A stretch of 64,000 nt of DNA from Planctomycetota bacterium (GCA_014238905.1 JABAAE010000011.1:42865-106864); one strand, 5' to 3'. Numbered from the stretch's first letter, positions 28,078 through 39,017 are shown. The notes: a model not told the origin generated them from the sequence alone. Translations and numbers: made by a program.

Positions 28078-29145
28078 TTATTTATTGCTCCAGTTGATGT
28101 CCATTCGGCCGGTCGAATCCGCGACCGCAGAAGACATTCCTTTTGTGTTGAATTCGATGGCGATGTTGCCTTGTTGATCCATTCCAATCAGGCCACCTTC
28201 GTCTTTTTTTAGAACTGTGTGAATGACCTCTTTGGCAGCTTGGCCGATGGAGATATTTTTGTATTTCATTCGCGCTGAGACGTCGTAGGCAATGGCGTTA
28301 CGGATAAACAGTTCACCTATACCGGTGCAGGAAATTCCACAGGTCTGATTGTCGGCGTAAGTTCCCGCACCAACGATCGGTGAGTCACCAATCCGCCCGA
28401 ATTTCTTGTTGGAAAGTCCTCCGGTTGAGGTGCCGGCGGCGAGATTTCCCTGGCTGTCTAAGGCGACGCATCCCACCGTGCCCAGATAGCTTTGATGCTT
28501 GCCAATGCCAGCCTGCAGTTGGTCTTCCACGGGATTCACTTTTTGCTGGCGTTGCCACCTTGCTTTGGATACGGGGGTCTGAAAGTAAATGTTGGGAACC
28601 AACATCACTTTCATCTCTTTGGCAAATTGGTCAGCTCCGTCGCCTGACAGCAGAACGTGGCGGGTTTTTGACCTCACCAGCCGCGCCAGGGAGATGGGGT
28701 TTTTCGCGATCTTGACACCTGCCACTGCTCCGCAAGATTTGTCCCGGCCATCCATGATGGAGGCGTCGAGTTCAAACTGACCTTGAGCATTGAAGACAGC
28801 GCCTTTGCCGGCATTAAAGATTGGATCGTCTTCCATCATTCTGATAGTGGTCTCAACCGCGTCCAAACTGGAGCCACCTTTTTTCAGAATCGACAGCCCT
28901 GAGCGAATCGCTTTTTCCAGTGACTCTTTCCTTTGTTGATTTTTTTTTGCTGAGAATTTCGATGGGTCAGACCCGGCTCCACCGTGGATAACGATCGCAT
29001 ATTTCACCCGACGGGTGGGCTCAGCGAAGGTGGACCCGACCCTGATAGGGTCCGCAGCTGTTAACAGCGGTTTGGCGATCACCAAGGACACGAAAATAGA
29101 CAAAGCAACGACTTTGACTGGATAGGAAAAATTCGAATCACGCAT
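28078..29145 (-). CDS. Isoaspartyl peptidase/L-asparaginase (Ntn-hydrolase, family T2), exported
   Basis: 355 residues. Signal peptide (VVALSIFVSLVIAKPLL). Family motifs: YAIVIHGGAGSDPSKF, SSLDAVETTIRMMEDDPIFN, NAGKGAVFNAQGQFELDASI, and the autocleavage site GTVGCVALDSQGNLAAGTST, where the Thr of GTVG becomes the nucleophile after self-processing. SNKKFGRIGDSPIVGAGTYA follows. It cleaves isoaspartyl dipeptides or asparagine. Its end is near that of the convergent membrane-protein gene. Confidence 0.95.
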   Translation of the reverse strand: MRDSNFSYPVKVVALSIFVSLVIAKPLLTAADPIRVGSTFAEPTRRVKYAIVIHGGAGSDPSKFSAKKNQQRKESLEKAIRSGLSILKKGGSSLDAVETTIRMMEDDPIFNAGKGAVFNAQGQFELDASIMDGRDKSCGAVAGVKIAKNPISLARLVRSKTRHVLLSGDGADQFAKEMKVMLVPNIYFQTPVSKARWQRQQKVNPVEDQLQAGIGKHQSYLGTVGCVALDSQGNLAAGTSTGGLSNKKFGRIGDSPIVGAGTYADNQTCGISCTGIGELFIRNAIAYDVSARMKYKNISIGQAAKEVIHTVLKKDEGGLIGMDQQGNIAIEFNTKGMSSAVADSTGRMDINWSNK

Positions 29146-29890
29146 GAGGAAATTATCTTGGGAAATGGGGGCAAGTCTGTTTTAGATGACGCGCAGGCAT
29201 CTCAGGCCACTGGAGATGACTTGCCCGCCGATTATACCCGACTCATTGGAGGTCACCACGGTGATCGGTCACCACCGGGATCGCTTGTTGGGATTAGGGG
29301 AAAGTGGACTGCTTTCTGAGCTCGCAACGAGATGAAGTTGGCCGAATTGGTTAGCAGGGAAAGTCAGTTTGAGTCGTAAACCTCCGGGAAGCGTCGGTTT
29401 GGTCGGTGGTCTGGCAATCAGAATGAGCTGCAGCAGCCCCCCCCAGAAGCGGGTGGGGGCTGCTGCCTTTACCATTCAAAATATGCTCAGAGGGTGGAGA
29501 CTGTTTGAACCGGAGCGAAAGCGAGCGGGGCCTCCTGGCCGGACCGGCTCTCTGCGGGAACCCACGGGTCATTGTTGTTTTTTAACGGTGCTTATTTTGA
29601 CATTGGTGAACCGGATAAATTGTTGCCGGCGGACTCGCAAATGCCAGTTGTTTTTTTTGCCGAATGCGATACCATTTATCGCTGTAAATCCTGCGACGAT
29701 ATAGGCTTTCGACGAATCTAAAAACAACTTGGAACCGTCCAACCGGAACGCTCTTGAAATTGTTGAGCATCAATTCTCGGTTTGCAGTTGTGAAATTTTT
29801 CACAATCTCTAAATTGGTTTTATCAGGTTTCGGCCGATTATTGTTAAACGGCTTCCTCTTCTCAGAGACGACTTTCCAAGAAACAAAGAA
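29146..29890. other. Long upstream region of the nqr operon
   Basis: 745 bases between the divergent asparaginase and nqrA genes. Short frames here have no family features. The region holds a strong 12-bp hairpin (listed separately) and should include promoters for nqrA and for the asparaginase gene. Confidence 0.5.
29430..29466. other. Strong 12-bp perfect hairpin
   Basis: GCAGCAGCCCCC (29430-29441) pairs perfectly with GGGGGCTGCTGC (29455-29466), with a 13-base loop that itself can add CCC/GGG pairs. It is followed by only TTT on the plus strand, so it is not a standard terminator. It may be a structured RNA element, a terminator-like block or a dispersed palindrome. Confidence 0.7.
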
Positions 29891-31240
29891 ATGGTTTTTC
29901 AAATCAAGCGTGGTTTGGACTTGCCGATTGCCGGGGTTCCACGTCAAAAAGTGGTGACGGGCGCGGCTGTCAGCTCGGTTGCGTTGGTGAGTGATGATTA
30001 CGTTGGAATGAAACCAACGATGCTCGTTGACGTGGGCGACCGTGTTAAGCTGGGGCAGGCAGTCTTCACCGACAAGAAAACCGAGGGCGTTATTTTTACC
30101 GCTCCGGGTGCGGGTGTGGTCCGCGAAATTAACCGGGGTGAGAAGCGAAAGTTTGAATCGCTGGTCATTGACCTCGATGGCGACGAAGAGATCACGTTTG
30201 ACAAGTATTCTGATCTCCATGATGTCTCTCAGGAACAGGTGAGGGATAACTTGGTCAACTCCGGACTGTGGAGTTGCCTGCGAGGCAGGCCGTATGGCAA
30301 AACACCTCCATTGGGCTCAACGCCCAGCTCCATTTTTGTCACCGCGATCGATACCCATCCTCTGGCCGCCAATCCGGTCATTGTGTTACAGGACTACACC
30401 GAGGATTTTGTGAACGGTCTTCTGGTGCTGAGCCGATTTGGAGTGCCAGTTCATCTTTGTAAAGCAGAAGGTGCTGATATCCCCGGAGGCGATGCCGCTG
30501 GAGTTCAAGTTCATGAATTTTCCGGTCCTCATCCGGCGGGTTTGGTTGGCACTCATATACACTTTGTCGACGCAGTTGGGCTGAAGAAAACCGTTTGGCA
30601 TCTCAATTACCAGGATGTGGTTGCTGTTGGGCACCTCTTTACAACGGGGCGTTTGATGACCGAGCGGACGGTCTCGATTGCCGGTCCTGTCGTCGCGGAA
30701 GCGAAACTTTACCGTACCCGAATTGGGGCGGGGCTTGACCAGTTGGTCGACGATTTGATCGATGAAGAAAATCTTGATTTAAGAGTGGTTTCCGGGTCGG
30801 TTTTCAGTGGCAGGACATCTTCGGGGACGGTTGCCTACTTGGGGCGATTCCATCTTCAGGTATCCGTGTTAGAAGAGGGGACCCACCGGGAATTTCTCGG
30901 CTGGCAACGACCCGGACTCGAGAAATTTTCGGTAAGTGGTGCATTTGTCGGATCGTGGCTCGCAAAGCTCAACAAACGGTTCCGGTTCAACACCAATACC
31001 AATGGTAGTAAAAGAGCCATGGTGCCGATCGGAAGTTATGAAAAGGTAATGCCTTTGGATATTTTGCCGACGCAACTTCTTCGGGCGCTGATTTCTGGCG
31101 ATACCGAGGATGCACAGGCGTTGGGATGTTTGGAGCTGGACGAGGAAGATCTTTCCTTGTGCACCTATTGTTGTCCTGGGAAGTACGAGTTCGGTTCGAT
31201 ATTAAGAAAAAATCTGACTCAGATTGAAAAAGAGGGTTAG
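29891..31240 (+). CDS. nqrA: Na+-translocating NADH:quinone oxidoreductase subunit A
   Basis: 449 residues, normal for NqrA, the peripheral cytoplasmic quinone-binding subunit. It starts [19 protein letters not shown] as usual and carries a barrel-sandwich-like segment ([20 protein letters not shown]) and [15 protein letters not shown]. The C-terminal [18 protein letters not shown] is typical of the family. First gene of nqrA-F; nqrB starts 2 bases after its stop. Confidence 0.96.
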   Translation: MVFQIKRGLDLPIAGVPRQKVVTGAAVSSVALVSDDYVGMKPTMLVDVGDRVKLGQAVFTDKKTEGVIFTAPGAGVVREINRGEKRKFESLVIDLDGDEEITFDKYSDLHDVSQEQVRDNLVNSGLWSCLRGRPYGKTPPLGSTPSSIFVTAIDTHPLAANPVIVLQDYTEDFVNGLLVLSRFGVPVHLCKAEGADIPGGDAAGVQVHEFSGPHPAGLVGTHIHFVDAVGLKKTVWHLNYQDVVAVGHLFTTGRLMTERTVSIAGPVVAEAKLYRTRIGAGLDQLVDDLIDEENLDLRVVSGSVFSGRTSSGTVAYLGRFHLQVSVLEEGTHREFLGWQRPGLEKFSVSGAFVGSWLAKLNKRFRFNTNTNGSKRAMVPIGSYEKVMPLDILPTQLLRALISGDTEDAQALGCLELDEEDLSLCTYCCPGKYEFGSILRKNLTQIEKEG

Positions 31241-31242
31241 GC

Positions 31243-32634
31243 GTGAAGTTTTTACGTGAACAACTGGATAGCGTGGAACCGCATTTTTTAAAAGGCGGAA
31301 AGCTGGAAAAGCTTTATCCCCTTTACGAGGCTAAAGATACGTTTCTGTTTTCGCCCGGAGAAACGGCCGAGGGTAATACCCATGTTCGTGATTCGCTGGA
31401 TCTGAAGCGGATGATGATCACGGTGGTCTTGGCGCTGGGGCCGTGTATCTTGATGGCGCTTTACAACACAGGCTACCAAGCCAATCTGGTGATCGCCGAG
31501 GTTGCGACCGAGGCGAACGTGCCAGCTGAATCCCTTCAGCTGGGTGGTTGGAGATCTTGGGTGATGGACTTGGTGGGAGTCAAGTATCGATTTGATACCG
31601 TGGAAGAATTGGGTAGTTTTTACACGCCCGGATTAGCTAATTTTCTGCTTTGCGTGTTGCATGGGGCACTCTATTTTTTCCCGGTCTACATTGTCTGTAT
31701 GGCAGCCGGTGGCATCGTCGAGTTGATATTCAGTATTGTGCGGGGACATGAAATTAACGAAGGATTTCTCGTTTCAGGCATTTTGTTTCCGCTGACACTG
31801 CCACCCACCATTCCCCTTTGGCAAGTTGCTGTTGGGATTGTGTTCGGCGTTGTTGTGGGTAAGGAGATTTTTGGAGGAACGGGAAGGAATTTTCTAAACC
31901 CGGCGTTAACCGCTCGAGCCTTCCTCTACTTTGCCTACGCTCCGGATATCAGTGGCGGTAATGTCTGGACTGCTGTCAACTCAAAAGTCTTGCAGGATGG
32001 TGCTTATAAATTTGATGGATATTCCGGTGCGACCGCTTTGAATGCGTTCGCCGACGGTGCCAAAGTTTCAGATGCCGGCGTTTTGCAAATGACTGGTAAG
32101 TTTTCTGATTCACTTAATGGCGGAGAAGTTGCTGTGCAGCTTTCCAATAGCATGACCTGGTTCGATGCGTTTATTGGAAATTGCCACGGCTCGATGGGAG
32201 AAACATCGGTGCTGGCCTGCCTTCTTGGAGCGGGTTTGTTGATCTTCATGGGTATCGGCTCGTGGAGAATTATGACAGGTTGCCTCGCGGGAGCTATTGG
32301 ACTTTCGTTGATCTTCTACCTTTTTCAGTCGGAATCGATGCCAATTCTGGGGATTCCTCCTTGGTGGCATCTGGTCGTTGGTGGATTCGCCTTTGGGACA
32401 GTTTTTATGGCGACCGATCCAGTATCAGCCGCGATGACCGACCATGGTAAGTGGATTTATGGAGTGCTGATCGGAGCGACGACCATCATGGTGCGATCGA
32501 TCAATCCCGCTTTTCCAGAAGGGATTATGCTGGCGATCCTTTTTGGAAACACGTTGGCGCCGCTGATTGATTTCTACGTGGTTCAGGCAAATATCAACCG
32601 TAGGCAAAAAAGGGTTTCTGATGATGCAGAATAA
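31243..32634 (+). CDS. nqrB: Na+-translocating NADH:quinone oxidoreductase subunit B
   Basis: 463 residues, GTG start 2 bases after nqrA. A membrane subunit with about ten helices and a covalently bound FMN. The flavinylation motif SGAT (in [12 protein letters not shown]) puts the FMN-linked Thr at about residue 264. Other family words: [40 protein letters not shown] and [20 protein letters not shown]. NqrB takes part in Na+ translocation and binds riboflavin. Its last 14 bases overlap nqrC. Confidence 0.97.
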   Translation: MKFLREQLDSVEPHFLKGGKLEKLYPLYEAKDTFLFSPGETAEGNTHVRDSLDLKRMMITVVLALGPCILMALYNTGYQANLVIAEVATEANVPAESLQLGGWRSWVMDLVGVKYRFDTVEELGSFYTPGLANFLLCVLHGALYFFPVYIVCMAAGGIVELIFSIVRGHEINEGFLVSGILFPLTLPPTIPLWQVAVGIVFGVVVGKEIFGGTGRNFLNPALTARAFLYFAYAPDISGGNVWTAVNSKVLQDGAYKFDGYSGATALNAFADGAKVSDAGVLQMTGKFSDSLNGGEVAVQLSNSMTWFDAFIGNCHGSMGETSVLACLLGAGLLIFMGIGSWRIMTGCLAGAIGLSLIFYLFQSESMPILGIPPWWHLVVGGFAFGTVFMATDPVSAAMTDHGKWIYGVLIGATTIMVRSINPAFPEGIMLAILFGNTLAPLIDFYVVQANINRRQKRVSDDAE

Positions 32635-33466
32635 GGACAGTATTTCGAACACATTTCAGGTGGCTGGTGTTCTCTGCCTGGTCTGCGCTTTGCTGGTTTC
32701 GGCGACCGCTCTGGGTTTGCGTGATCTGCAAAAGACGAACGTGGCGCTAGATAAGAAAAAGAATATTTTGCAAGTTGCGGGCTACTCGCCCGAAGCCGTC
32801 GAGAAACTGTCGTCAGCAGAGATCGACGCCATTTTTGATGGAACCGACGCGTTGACTCACATCGAAGACATGTTGGTGGAGTTGGCGACGGGAGAGATTC
32901 TAGCAGATGCTCGTCAAACAGATCTTCTGGAGAAGGTGGGTTTGACCGATGGATCTTCTCTTGAGGAGTTTGATCAAGAGTTGTTAGTCAAGGACAAACA
33001 ATGGGGAACGGATGTGAGTGGTGATGTGAATATCGGGTTGCGGCGCCGAGAAACGGTTTCGCACGTTTATCGCGTGACCAACAAAAAAAAGAACGAAATC
33101 ACGCGTTATGTATTCCCCGTCAAAGGGAAAGGGTTGTGGTCGACTCTGATGGGTTATTTGGCAGTCGATGCTAACTTTGAAAAAATTGAAGGATTGACTT
33201 TTTACTCTCATAAAGAGACTCCCGGATTGGGAGGAGAAGTCGACAATCCTAAATGGAAAAAACTGTGGGAAGGTCGTTTGATTCAGAATGATTCGGGTGA
33301 GCTTCCAAAAGATTATGTCGTCAAGGGTGCTCCCGGTAGCGACAACAAAAATGCTGTTTCCGGATTGTCCGGAGCGACGATCACCTCCAAAGGCGTCAGT
33401 AATCTGGTCAAGTATTGGTTGGGCGATAATGGCTTTGGCAAATTCATAGACAATACAAAAAAATAA
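32621..33466 (+). CDS. nqrC: Na+-translocating NADH:quinone oxidoreductase subunit C
   Basis: 281 residues from the ATG at 32621 (a second ATG at 32624 is equally possible), overlapping the end of nqrB. One N-terminal membrane helix ([20 protein letters not shown]) and a periplasmic FMN-binding domain. The flavinylation motif SGATIT near the end places the FMN-linked Thr at about residue 253. [16 protein letters not shown] and [20 protein letters not shown] are family signatures. Confidence 0.96.
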   Translation: MMQNKDSISNTFQVAGVLCLVCALLVSATALGLRDLQKTNVALDKKKNILQVAGYSPEAVEKLSSAEIDAIFDGTDALTHIEDMLVELATGEILADARQTDLLEKVGLTDGSSLEEFDQELLVKDKQWGTDVSGDVNIGLRRRETVSHVYRVTNKKKNEITRYVFPVKGKGLWSTLMGYLAVDANFEKIEGLTFYSHKETPGLGGEVDNPKWKKLWEGRLIQNDSGELPKDYVVKGAPGSDNKNAVSGLSGATITSKGVSNLVKYWLGDNGFGKFIDNTKK

Positions 33467-33590
33467 TAGACGGCATCGGCCGCTAACAATTCAAACCCCT
33501 AAAGTTTCCCAGTGAATTCCGTGAAGGTGTAGCCTGGCCAGGTTGGCAAAGGGTGAATGACCAAACGGTTGATGGAGTGAACGAGAACAG

Positions 33591-34199
33591 ATGTCCAAAT
33601 CAGCAAAACAGGTCCTTTTTGACCCGGTTTTCAATGACAATCCAATCGCGTTGCAGGTTCTTGGAATTTGCTCTGCGTTGGCGGTCACCACTCGATTGGA
33701 TAAATCGATCACCATGGCGGTCGCTGTGATCATTGTCACAGCCTTTTCCAGCGCCGCGGTTTCGGTGATTCGTAAGAAAATTCCCACTAGCATTCGCATC
33801 ATCGTGCAGATGACGATTATTGCGTCACTGGTGATCTTGGTGGACCAGGTGCTCAAGGCTTTCGTTTATGACGTGAGCAAGGAGCTTTCGGTGTTTGTTG
33901 GTTTGATCATTACCAACTGCATCGTCATGGGACGGGCTGAGGGTTTCGCCATGCAGAATAATGCCAAGGATAGCTTTCTGGATGGGGTTGGGAATGGTTT
34001 GGGGTATAGTCTGATCCTGATTGTTGTTGGATTCTTCAGGGAGTTGTTCGGATCGGGCTCCCTTTTTGGCGTGCCGGTCATGCCGGAAGCTTATCAGCCC
34101 AATGGTCTGATGTTGCTTTCGCCGAGTGCGTTTTTCCTTATCGGATTTTTCATTTGGATTCTCCGAACGTATAAACCCGAGCAAGTTGAAGCGGAGTAG
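33591..34199 (+). CDS. nqrD: Na+-translocating NADH:quinone oxidoreductase subunit D
   Basis: 202 residues, six membrane helices. The two half-domains carry the conserved cysteines expected to help bind the iron centre at the NqrD/NqrE interface: [11 protein letters not shown] and [19 protein letters not shown] 124-base gap separates it from nqrC, and 4 bases separate it from nqrE. Confidence 0.96.
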   Translation: MSKSAKQVLFDPVFNDNPIALQVLGICSALAVTTRLDKSITMAVAVIIVTAFSSAAVSVIRKKIPTSIRIIVQMTIIASLVILVDQVLKAFVYDVSKELSVFVGLIITNCIVMGRAEGFAMQNNAKDSFLDGVGNGLGYSLILIVVGFFRELFGSGSLFGVPVMPEAYQPNGLMLLSPSAFFLIGFFIWILRTYKPEQVEAE

Positions 34200-34203
34200 T
34201 GCC

Positions 34204-34800
34204 ATGGATCAATATTTTTACGAGTTGTTTACGTTATTCCTGCGGTCCGCTTTCGTGGAAAATTTGGCGCTGGTCTATTTTTTGGGGATGTGTACCTTTC
34301 TTGCTGTTTCAAAAAATGTCAAGACTGCTGTGCAGCTAGGAATGGCCGTCATTGTGGTTCAGGCAATCACGGTTCCGGCCAACTGGGCCTTGAATTATTA
34401 TCTGCTCAGTGGTGGCAGTTTTCTTCCCGATCTTGGTTTTCTGAGGCTGATTTGTTTTATCGGGGTGATTGCTGCGATCGTCCAGATCCTCGAGATGACA
34501 CTGGACCGTTTTTTTCCGGCCCTTTACAACGCGTTGGGGATTTTTCTGCCGTTGATCACGGTGAATTGCGCCATTCTCGGGGGATCGCTTTTTATGCAGG
34601 AACGTGATTACAGTTGTTCCGAAAGCATCGTTTACGGCGTTGGCTCAGGATTCGGATGGGCAGTAGCGATTGCGGCGCTGGCGGGAATTCGGGAAAAGAT
34701 GAAATATAGTGACGTTCCGTCTGGCCTGCGTGGTTTAGGCATCACATTTATTACGGTTGGCCTGATGGCATTAGCCTTTATGGTTTTCAACGGAATTTAG
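34204..34800 (+). CDS. nqrE: Na+-translocating NADH:quinone oxidoreductase subunit E
   Basis: 198 residues from the ATG at 34204, the family start ([20 protein letters not shown]). Six membrane helices, inverted-topology partner of NqrD. Conserved cysteines in [16 protein letters not shown] and [20 protein letters not shown] provide the other side of the iron site. Ends [20 protein letters not shown] as usual for the family. Confidence 0.96.
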   Translation: MDQYFYELFTLFLRSAFVENLALVYFLGMCTFLAVSKNVKTAVQLGMAVIVVQAITVPANWALNYYLLSGGSFLPDLGFLRLICFIGVIAAIVQILEMTLDRFFPALYNALGIFLPLITVNCAILGGSLFMQERDYSCSESIVYGVGSGFGWAVAIAALAGIREKMKYSDVPSGLRGLGITFITVGLMALAFMVFNGI

Positions 34801-34833
34801 ATAAAAAAAGTTGTTTGTTGACAAGAGTTTATA

Positions 34834-36096
34834 ATGGAATTTACGCTTAACGTTTTCTCTGGCGTCATCGTTTTCACCGGCGTTGTCGTGGGATTGGTTT
34901 CAGTGATCATTGTCGCCAAGAGATTTCTTGTGCCGTCAGGCGATGTCAGAATACTGATCAACGAACAGAAGGAGATTAATGTTCCCCAAGGGGGGAAACT
35001 GATGGGCGCTTTGGCCGAAGGGGGGATTTTTGTCTCTTCAGCCTGTGGCGGTGGTGGAACCTGTGCTCAATGTACGGTCAAGGTGTTCGAAGGGGGTGGC
35101 GATATTCTGGCGACAGAGAAAACGCACATCAGCAATCGGGATGCCAAGGAAGGGTGCCGTCTTTCCTGCCAGGTAGCGGTCAAGCAGGATATGAAGGTTG
35201 AGGTTCCTGAGGAAGCTTTTGAAACAAAGAAATGGAATTGTACCGTCCGTTCCAATCACAATGTGGCCACCTTTATCAAAGAGTTGGTTCTGGAGTTACC
35301 GCAAGGAGAAGAGGTTGATTTTCGTGCCGGTGGATTCATTCAAATCGAAGTCCCGCCGCACACCGTGGAATACAAGACTTTTGACATCGAAAAGGAGTAC
35401 CACGAAGACTGGGACAGGTTTGACCAATGGCGGTTTAAGTCGGTGGTCAATGAAACCGTTTTTAGAGCCTACTCCATGGCGAACTACCCCGGTGAGCAGG
35501 GGATTATCATGCTTAACATTCGGATCGCCAGTCCACCGCCGAATCTTCCCGACGTTCCTCCCGGGATTGTTTCGTCGTACGTCTTTGACCTCAAGCCGGG
35601 GGACAATTTGACAATATCGGGTCCCTATGGTGAGTTTTTCATCAAGGACACCGATGCAGAAATGGTCTATATCGGTGGTGGTGCCGGTATGGCTCCCTTG
35701 CGTAGCCATGTTTTCGAGCTGTTTAAACGTAAGAAGACAGATCGCAAGGTTTCCTACTGGTACGGTGGTCGGTCGAAAAGAGAACTGTTTTACACCGATC
35801 AATTTCGGGAAATTGAAAAGAACTTTCCGAATTTCAAATACCACATCGCCTTGTCGTCTGCCTTGCCAGAAGACAACTGGACCGTCAAGGAAGGTTTGGA
35901 GGATCAGGAGCATGATGGCTTCGTGGGCTTCATTCACCAGGTTCTGTTGGAAAATTACCTTGGTGACCATCCGGCACCCGAAGACATCGAGTACTACATT
36001 TGTGGTCCGCCCATGATGAATTCCGCCGTTTTCAAGATGCTGGACGACTTGGGCGTTGAACCGGAGAATATCGCGTTCGATGATTTTGGTGGTTAG
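34834..36096 (+). CDS. nqrF: Na+-translocating NADH:quinone oxidoreductase subunit F
   Basis: 420 residues. N-terminal membrane helix ([20 protein letters not shown]), a 2Fe-2S ferredoxin domain with [10 protein letters not shown] and a fourth Cys in GCRLSC, an FAD-binding domain ([12 protein letters not shown]) and an NADH-binding domain ([39 protein letters not shown]). It is the entry point for electrons from NADH. The start follows CAAGAG. Last of the six structural genes. Confidence 0.97.
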   Translation: MEFTLNVFSGVIVFTGVVVGLVSVIIVAKRFLVPSGDVRILINEQKEINVPQGGKLMGALAEGGIFVSSACGGGGTCAQCTVKVFEGGGDILATEKTHISNRDAKEGCRLSCQVAVKQDMKVEVPEEAFETKKWNCTVRSNHNVATFIKELVLELPQGEEVDFRAGGFIQIEVPPHTVEYKTFDIEKEYHEDWDRFDQWRFKSVVNETVFRAYSMANYPGEQGIIMLNIRIASPPPNLPDVPPGIVSSYVFDLKPGDNLTISGPYGEFFIKDTDAEMVYIGGGAGMAPLRSHVFELFKRKKTDRKVSYWYGGRSKRELFYTDQFREIEKNFPNFKYHIALSSALPEDNWTVKEGLEDQEHDGFVGFIHQVLLENYLGDHPAPEDIEYYICGPPMMNSAVFKMLDDLGVEPENIAFDDFGG

Positions 36097-36444
36097 CACT
36101 CAGCGATGGAGTTATTCTGGCATTGGATCACCTTGTTGTTGAATCAGGATTGTTGTCGTTGAACCAGGATTGGATGACCAGATCAATTCTGGCTTAGTGA
36201 TACCGATGAGTTTGCAATGGACGGCCTGATTCCATGGAGGAGAGTATCGGGAGATAGAAAAAAGGCAACCGCGGAACCGTCGCGTTGGTCTCAAGTCGGC
36301 GAGTAACCAAAACCGATTGGCGGATGATTTGGAAGCAGCCTGTAGTCAAGTGTCAGGATAAATCCCATGTTTTCCCGTCCAAGCTGGATACCCAACAGAT
36401 CAGAGACCTCGCCAAGACGGGGCTGCTCGATCCAGATTTCAACG
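36097..36444. other. Spacer between nqrF and apbE-nqrM, with a short direct repeat
   Basis: 348 bases. Near 36134-36170 two imperfect copies of a TTGTTGAATCAGGAT-type unit occur (the second reads TCGTTGAACCAGGAT). No gene or clear terminator is visible. The reading frame of the next gene is open through part of this region (to 36367). Confidence 0.5.
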
Positions 36445-37764
36445 ATGCAAATCTCACTGCTGCAGATGATTCTCATTACGCTGTTGGCGACAGTCGATGT
36501 CGCTTATTCTCAGACGACATCAATCCCCACCGAACACCGGGTCATCATTGCCGGCGAGACGATGGGAACGACCTACCTGGTCAGATGTTTCCAGTCGCCA
36601 GAAGACTTGTTCGGCGATCGTTTGGCCGAAAAAATCGAAAATCGGCTTGCCGAGATCAATCGGCAAATGTCCACTTATCTACCTGAGTCGGAGATTAGCC
36701 GATTCAACAAGATGCCCGCTTCGCAATCGATGGAGATTTCGAAAGAGTTCGCAGCCGTTATCGAGGAATCTCTACGGATCCATCAGCTCACCGGCGGCCG
36801 ATTTGACATCACGGTGGGCCCACTGGTTAAGTTTTGGGGGTTTGGTGGTGGAGAACCACGGGATGAACTTCCTGCCGATGGCGAGCTTGATGCCGTCAAA
36901 AAAAAGGTGGGTGCTGACCAACTAGTTGTTGGCGGGGCATCGGGTCGGCTACTGAAAAAATTGCGGTCGGATCTGGAAATTGATCTCTCCGCAATCGCAA
37001 AGGGATTTGCTGTCGATGATATCTCCGCGCTCGTTCAAGATCTCTCGTCGAACTACATGGTTGAGATTGGAGGTGAAATTCGTGCGGGCGGATTGAATCT
37101 CGTCACCGGGAAACCTTGGGCAATTGGGATAGAGGATCCGGGTGCAGCACTTGTTTTTGATCGTACCGATCCGGTTCTTCTTGCTAGGGTTGAACTGGAA
37201 AATAGGTCTTTGGCGACGTCAGGTGATTATCGGAATGTGATGTTAATCAACGGAAAAACGTATCAGCACACGATTGACCCGGTTTCCGGTTATCCGGTCG
37301 ATCATGGCGTTAAATCGGTGAGTGTCATTGCAGAAACCTGCATGATGGCGGACGCGTTGGCAACAGGCCTGATGGTTTTTCGTCCAGCTGAACTCAAGCG
37401 GTTTGTCGAAGAAAACAACTTGGCCGTTTTGGCCGTTTTTCAGGAGGGTGATTCGTTTCAAACCTGGCAGTCCAAGCCCTTTAAGGGGCAGTTGTTGGAA
37501 CCGATTGTGAAAAAAATAACTTACCCCGAGAGATCATCCGATGGATTAATCGTCGTGTTAGTGACATTTGTTGTTTTCGGTTTGGCAATTGCCGGGATGG
37601 CGATCGGTGTCATTGTCAGCAATCGTCAATTGAAAGGCTCTTGCGGAGGCTTGTCCGCCATGGCCGGAAAAGAGACGTCCTCGCCCTGTTCACTATGCTC
37701 CAAGCCAGCGACCGCCTGTCCCAAGAAACAGGAAATGGAATCGGAATCCGGTTCGAAGAGTTAA
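36445..37764 (+). CDS. apbE: ApbE FAD:protein FMN transferase fused to an NqrM-like C-terminal domain
   Basis: 439 residues from the ATG at 36445, which starts a signal peptide (MQISLLQMILITLLATVDVA); the frame is open to an ATG at 36367. ApbE motifs in order: ETMGTTYLVRC, GGRFDITVGPLVKFWGFG, EIDLSAIAKGFAVDDI, EIGGEIRAGG, TSGDYRN and HTIDPVSGYPVDHG. This enzyme attaches FMN to Thr of NqrB and NqrC. After about residue 365 comes a membrane helix (IVVLVTFVVFGLAIAGMAIG) and a Cys-rich tail with KGSCGGL (Cys400), CSLC (415, 418) and Cys425, which is the pattern of NqrM (DUF539), a factor needed to mature Na+-NQR. Inferred topology: ApbE outside, NqrM tail in the cytoplasm. Confidence 0.9.
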   Translation: MQISLLQMILITLLATVDVAYSQTTSIPTEHRVIIAGETMGTTYLVRCFQSPEDLFGDRLAEKIENRLAEINRQMSTYLPESEISRFNKMPASQSMEISKEFAAVIEESLRIHQLTGGRFDITVGPLVKFWGFGGGEPRDELPADGELDAVKKKVGADQLVVGGASGRLLKKLRSDLEIDLSAIAKGFAVDDISALVQDLSSNYMVEIGGEIRAGGLNLVTGKPWAIGIEDPGAALVFDRTDPVLLARVELENRSLATSGDYRNVMLINGKTYQHTIDPVSGYPVDHGVKSVSVIAETCMMADALATGLMVFRPAELKRFVEENNLAVLAVFQEGDSFQTWQSKPFKGQLLEPIVKKITYPERSSDGLIVVLVTFVVFGLAIAGMAIGVIVSNRQLKGSCGGLSAMAGKETSSPCSLCSKPATACPKKQEMESESGSKS

Positions 37765-38024
37765 GGGGTTTTCCATCTGAAACCACACCCGCTGCAAGTC
37801 AGCATTGGCCATGGTCTGCCATGGTAATCGTGCGACGGTCTATCGGTGAGACGGGCGAATTATGTTGGACCTGGGGTGTGGCCATAAGATTACAGAAAAG
37901 AACGCCGGTTGCTGTTATCCGATCGCAATTGAGGAAACAGGGACATTTGGGGTACGATGCGCTGGATGAAAATTGGGGTAGTCATGTGGCACCCCTATAA
38001 AAGAGGCCCCCTTGGCAGGAATCA

Positions 38025-38987
38025 ATGTCAACAAAATCGGAGAGCGAATTTTCGAATTTTAATTTCATTCTGAGTGCTCCGCGATCGGGTTCGACCTGGT
38101 TGGCCAAGGCTCTCAATGGACACCCCGACATATTTGCAACTGAAAACCGGCTGTTCGGCGAGTTTTGTGAGATCTGGCCAAATTCTGATGGGTCGATGTC
38201 ACCACGAATTACGTTTGACGAATTCGTCAAACAGTATGCCAGTTTTTTCATGTATGAGGAACTGGGCTTGAACCGACAGCAGTTTATTGATCGATTTCAT
38301 CGCGGATTTACAACATTTCTCTACCGGTTTTGCCAGCGTCAAGCTGGCAAAAATATCGTAGTCGACAAAGTAACTCCCTACCTGGGGTCGACCGGTTTGG
38401 TATTTGAGAAGATCGATAAATATTTCCCGGATTCACGGACGATTCAACTGGTTCGTGATGGACGGGATGTGGTGACCAGCGGGACCTTTGACTGGATTCT
38501 CAAAGACGCCCGCGGAACAGATCGTTATTCATTCTTCGTTGAGAAAAGACCAGGGCTTTCCATGCGACGATTTTTCGACGATGAGATGGTGCGCCGTTGG
38601 TCCCAGCTTTGGATTGAGCCTATCAAACATTTCCAGATGAGGCCGGACGGGCTGACTATCCGTTACGAATCCATGAAGCAAAATCAAGCAGATGTTCTTG
38701 AGCAAGTCTTTGATTTCCTTGGGTGCCCTGTGGCAGAATCGGTGGTGCAGGGATGTCTCGAGCGGGCAACATTTGAAAAAATGACTGGTAGAAAAACCGG
38801 TGATGAAAACCAGCCGCTAAGAAAAGCCAGAAAAGGAATTTCCGGCGATTGGAAAAATTACTTTACGATTCGCGATGGTGAGATTTTTCACGAGGAGACT
38901 GGGGATCTGTTGCTGGAATTGGGGTACGAGACAGATCCCAAATGGTATCGGCAATTGCCAGACGAGTTGGCATTTGTCTGTGGGTAG
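38025..38987 (+). CDS. Sulfotransferase-family protein
   Basis: 320 residues. The 5'-phosphosulfate-binding loop PRSGSTW is at 19-25 (ILSAPRSGSTWLAKALNGHP) and a 3'-phosphate-binding section includes RTIQLVRDGRDVVTSGTFDW. LTIRYESMKQNQADVLEQVF and LRKARKGISGDWKNYFTIRD are typical of PAPS-dependent sulfotransferases. It transfers sulfate from PAPS to an unknown acceptor. No signal peptide, so cytoplasmic. No neighbouring glycan or PAPS genes in the window. Confidence 0.9.
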   Translation: MSTKSESEFSNFNFILSAPRSGSTWLAKALNGHPDIFATENRLFGEFCEIWPNSDGSMSPRITFDEFVKQYASFFMYEELGLNRQQFIDRFHRGFTTFLYRFCQRQAGKNIVVDKVTPYLGSTGLVFEKIDKYFPDSRTIQLVRDGRDVVTSGTFDWILKDARGTDRYSFFVEKRPGLSMRRFFDDEMVRRWSQLWIEPIKHFQMRPDGLTIRYESMKQNQADVLEQVFDFLGCPVAESVVQGCLERATFEKMTGRKTGDENQPLRKARKGISGDWKNYFTIRDGEIFHEETGDLLLELGYETDPKWYRQLPDELAFVCG

Positions 38988-39017
38988 GCTGGACCGGAGC
39001 GGAATTGAAATTGGTCC

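Noticed and set aside
29369..29704. 111-codon frame upstream of nqrA
   Set aside because: It runs through the GC-rich hairpin and is low-complexity; likely chance.
37641..38000. 119-codon frame overlapping the end of apbE-nqrM
   Set aside because: It overlaps the Cys-rich tail in another frame and shows no features.
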